Shown here one piece after another: positions 5,005 to 6,469 of a stretch of DNA of 6,469 bases. The notes under the pieces are model-generated. The model did not search any database. It had not been told where the DNA came from and was given only the letters and a program-made list of their open reading frames with translations. Numbering within the stretch: the stretch's first letter is position 1; every line of letters starts with the position of its first letter. The stretch is from Beijerinckiaceae bacterium (GTDB lineage: Bacteria; Pseudomonadota; Alphaproteobacteria; Rhizobiales; Beijerinckiaceae), in NCBI GenBank assembly GCA_027346205.1, contig DAIESR010000550.1, positions 1 to 6,469 of the forward strand, written 5' to 3'. The translations under genes and the position numbers were made by a program.

Positions 5005-5799
5005 ATGATTCGTTCCGCCCTCATGAATGTGATGACCGCTGCCGCGCTCAAAGCCGGCCGCGGCCTCAAGCGCGACTTCGGCGAAGTCGAGAATCTGCAG
5101 GTCTCGATCAAAGGCCCCGGCGATTTCGTTTCCGCCGCCGACCGCAAGGCGGAAAAAGTCCTCTATGAGGAACTCGCCAAGGCCCGCCCCGGCTATGGTT
5201 TCGTCATGGAAGAGAGCGGCACGGTCGAGGGAACCGACAAGACTCATATCTGGTATATCGACCCGCTCGACGGGACGACGAATTTCCTCCATGGCCTGCC
5301 GATTTTCGCCATTTCCATCGGGCTCGCCCGCGACGGCCAGATCGTCGCCGGCCTCGTCTACAATCCGGTGACGGACGACATATATGTCGCCGAAAAGGGC
5401 CAGGGCGCCTATCTCAACAATCGACGCCTGCGCGTGGCGGCGCGGCGCAATATGGCCGAAGCTCTGATCGGCTGCGGCATTCCGCATATCGGCAAGCAGG
5501 CGGATCATCCGAAATTCAAAGCCGAATTCGCTGCGGTCATGGCGCGCGTTGCCAATCTGCGCCGGCTCGGCGCCGCTGCGCTCGATCTCTGCTTCGTCGC
5601 CTCGGGCCGCTATGACGGCTTTTGGGAGCGCGGCCTGAAATCATGGGACATGGCCGCCGGCATGCTCATCGTCCGCGAAGCCGGCGGCTTTGCCAGCGAT
5701 GCCGAGGGCGGTCCGGATTTTCTGACCAAAGGGTCTGTCTGCGTCGGCAATGAGTTCATACATTCGCAGCTCTTGGCGCTCATCCGCGCCGCCGGCTGA
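5005..5799 (+). CDS. suhB: Inositol monophosphatase family protein (SuhB-like)
   Basis: Mg2+-dependent phosphatase, 264 residues, typical length. It hydrolyses inositol-1-phosphate or related sugar phosphates; in E. coli the homologue SuhB also joins rRNA antitermination complexes. Metal-site motifs in order: GDFVSAAD (39-46), MEESG (68-72; first Glu E69), the family signature IDPLDGTTNF (85-94; D86 and D89), and WDMAAGMLIVREAGG (214-228; D215). These correspond to human IMPA1 E70, D90, D93 and D220. The start MIRSALMNVM is the usual alphaproteobacterial opening (..RSAL.NVM..AA.KAGR) and is kept despite a weak ribosome site. No signal peptide or membrane segment. Which substrate is physiological cannot be told from sequence; inositol phosphatase, histidinol-phosphatase-like or fructose-bisphosphatase-like activities occur in the superfamily. 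The MotA-like gene follows 180 bases downstream in the same direction. Confidence 0.94.
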   Translation: MIRSALMNVMTAAALKAGRGLKRDFGEVENLQVSIKGPGDFVSAADRKAEKVLYEELAKARPGYGFVMEESGTVEGTDKTHIWYIDPLDGTTNFLHGLPIFAISIGLARDGQIVAGLVYNPVTDDIYVAEKGQGAYLNNRRLRVAARRNMAEALIGCGIPHIGKQADHPKFKAEFAAVMARVANLRRLGAAALDLCFVASGRYDGFWERGLKSWDMAAGMLIVREAGGFASDAEGGPDFLTKGSVCVGNEFIHSQLLALIRAAG

Positions 5800-5979
5800 G
5801 CGCGGCCAAGCTTAAACCGCCCCCATGCCGCCGCGTCACGGGAAGGACGTGCAAATCCGCCATAGTTGTAGCGCGCTGCCGCTTCGCGCTTCCGCCACAT
5901 CGGGATCTGGACTAATTTGAAGCCGTTTTCTCCAAAGGGCGCCGAAAGCGCGGCGGAAAAGCAAGCGGTGGAACCGAAA
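5800..5979 (+). other. Spacer between suhB and the MotA/TolQ/ExbB-like gene
   Basis: The clearest structure is AGCGCG (5870-5875) with CGCGCT (5885-5890), a 6-bp stem and 9-base loop. A weak GCGG/CCGC pair (5802-5805, 5817-5820) brackets AAGCTT just after the suhB stop. No T-run and no convincing -35/-10 pair. The right end may be coding if the next gene starts at the in-frame TTG (5917) or GTG (5968). Confidence 0.35.
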
Positions 5980-6469
5980 ATGGCGACCGACGTCGATCCC
6001 TACAGACTCTCTTCGCCGCGCATCTTTCTCGTGCGCATGCTGGTGTTTCTCATTCTCGCCGGCTTCCTCGTCTTCATCATGCAGCAGCAGATCAAGACGG
6101 CTTTCATGGCCAATCCCGGCCTCAACGGCTTGATTTTCTTCGTCCTTGGTTTCGGCATCCTGCTCGCCCTACGGCAAGTGATCCGGCTGTTTCGCGAAGT
6201 GCGCTGGGTGAACGCCCTGCCGCGCGGGGAAGCCGAAAAAGTGCCGCATCCGATCCTTTTGGCGCCGATGGCAACTTTGCTCGGCGATCGGCCGGCCGGC
6301 GCGATGATCTCGACCTTGACCTTGCGCGCCATTCTCGATTCGATCGGCGCGCGGCTCGACGAAGCGCGCGACATCTCGCGCTATCTCACTGGCCTTCTCA
6401 TCTTTCTCGGCCTGCTCGGCACTTTCTGGGGGCTCATCACCACGGTCGGTTCGCTCGGCGGCGTCATTA
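5980..6469 (+). CDS. MotA/TolQ/ExbB-type inner-membrane proton-channel protein, 3'-truncated by the window edge
   Basis: 163 residues are visible, plus one base of the next codon; the gene runs off the right edge. Hydrophobic segments lie at about 16-35, 49-66 and 136-156. The last is YLTGLLIFLGLLGTFWGLITTVGS, the LGTFWGL wording of MotA/TolQ/ExbB proteins; the C-terminal channel helix would be beyond the window. The early sequence YRLSSPRIFLVRMLVFLILAGF followed by NPGLNGLIFFVLGFGILLALRQVIRLFREVRWVN matches a Rhizobiales-specific group usually annotated as flagellar motor protein MotA or biopolymer transporter ExbB. No flagellar gene is visible, so a role in envelope energisation with an OmpA/MotB-like partner downstream is an equally good inference. 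The ATG at 5980 has GGTGG about 8 bases upstream; in-frame GTG (5968) and TTG (5917) are alternatives adding 4 or 21 residues. Confidence 0.85.
   Translation, partial: MATDVDPYRLSSPRIFLVRMLVFLILAGFLVFIMQQQIKTAFMANPGLNGLIFFVLGFGILLALRQVIRLFREVRWVNALPRGEAEKVPHPILLAPMATLLGDRPAGAMISTLTLRAILDSIGARLDEARDISRYLTGLLIFLGLLGTFWGLITTVGSLGGVI

Noticed and set aside
4924..5508. Minus-strand open frame of 194 codons opposite the phosphatase gene
   Set aside because: Antisense to a gene with complete metal-binding motifs; the end lies in a palindromic repeat.
6000..6374. Minus-strand open frame of 124 codons near the right edge
   Set aside because: It is antisense to the MotA/TolQ/ExbB-like gene, and its Arg/Met/Lys-rich translation is what antisense of membrane helices gives.

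Overview
The window reads as a GC-rich alphaproteobacterial chromosome segment, most likely Hyphomicrobiales (Rhizobiales; a Beijerinckiaceae/Methylocystaceae-like relative would fit). This is inferred from protein wording (Dcp, EF-P, SuhB-type phosphatase, MotA/TolQ/ExbB-like protein), from codon use ending in G/C, and from intergenic palindromes of the kinds commonly scattered through these genomes. No database search was possible.

Left part (1-3340, all plus strand): the C-terminal part of a MepA-type murein endopeptidase runs in from the left edge. It is followed by a full-length M3 metallopeptidase of the dipeptidyl carboxypeptidase (Dcp) type and a small EVE-domain protein. A nested hairpin lies ahead of dcp, and a REP-like palindrome separates dcp from the EVE gene.

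Middle part (3341-4190): two copies of one palindromic repeat in opposite orientation lie downstream of the EVE gene. They are followed by a minus-strand gene for a DUF6173-like protein of unknown function, visibly poorer in GC than its neighbours. A possible 26-codon upstream ORF overlaps its start by ATGA. This islet is convergent with the EVE gene and divergent from efp.

Right part (4191-6469, plus strand): translation elongation factor P (efp), a repeat-rich spacer, an inositol-monophosphatase-family enzyme (suhB-like), and the first 163 codons of a membrane protein of the MotA/TolQ/ExbB type, cut by the right edge.

Most of the window is ordinary housekeeping content: cell-wall and peptide turnover, translation, sugar-phosphate or RNA-related phosphatase, and an envelope proton channel. 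I see no CRISPR array, transposase, integrase, tRNA or rRNA. The part least explained by known biology is the low-GC DUF6173-like gene with its overlapping small ORF and the opposed palindromes beside it. It is a modest candidate, not a clear new system.
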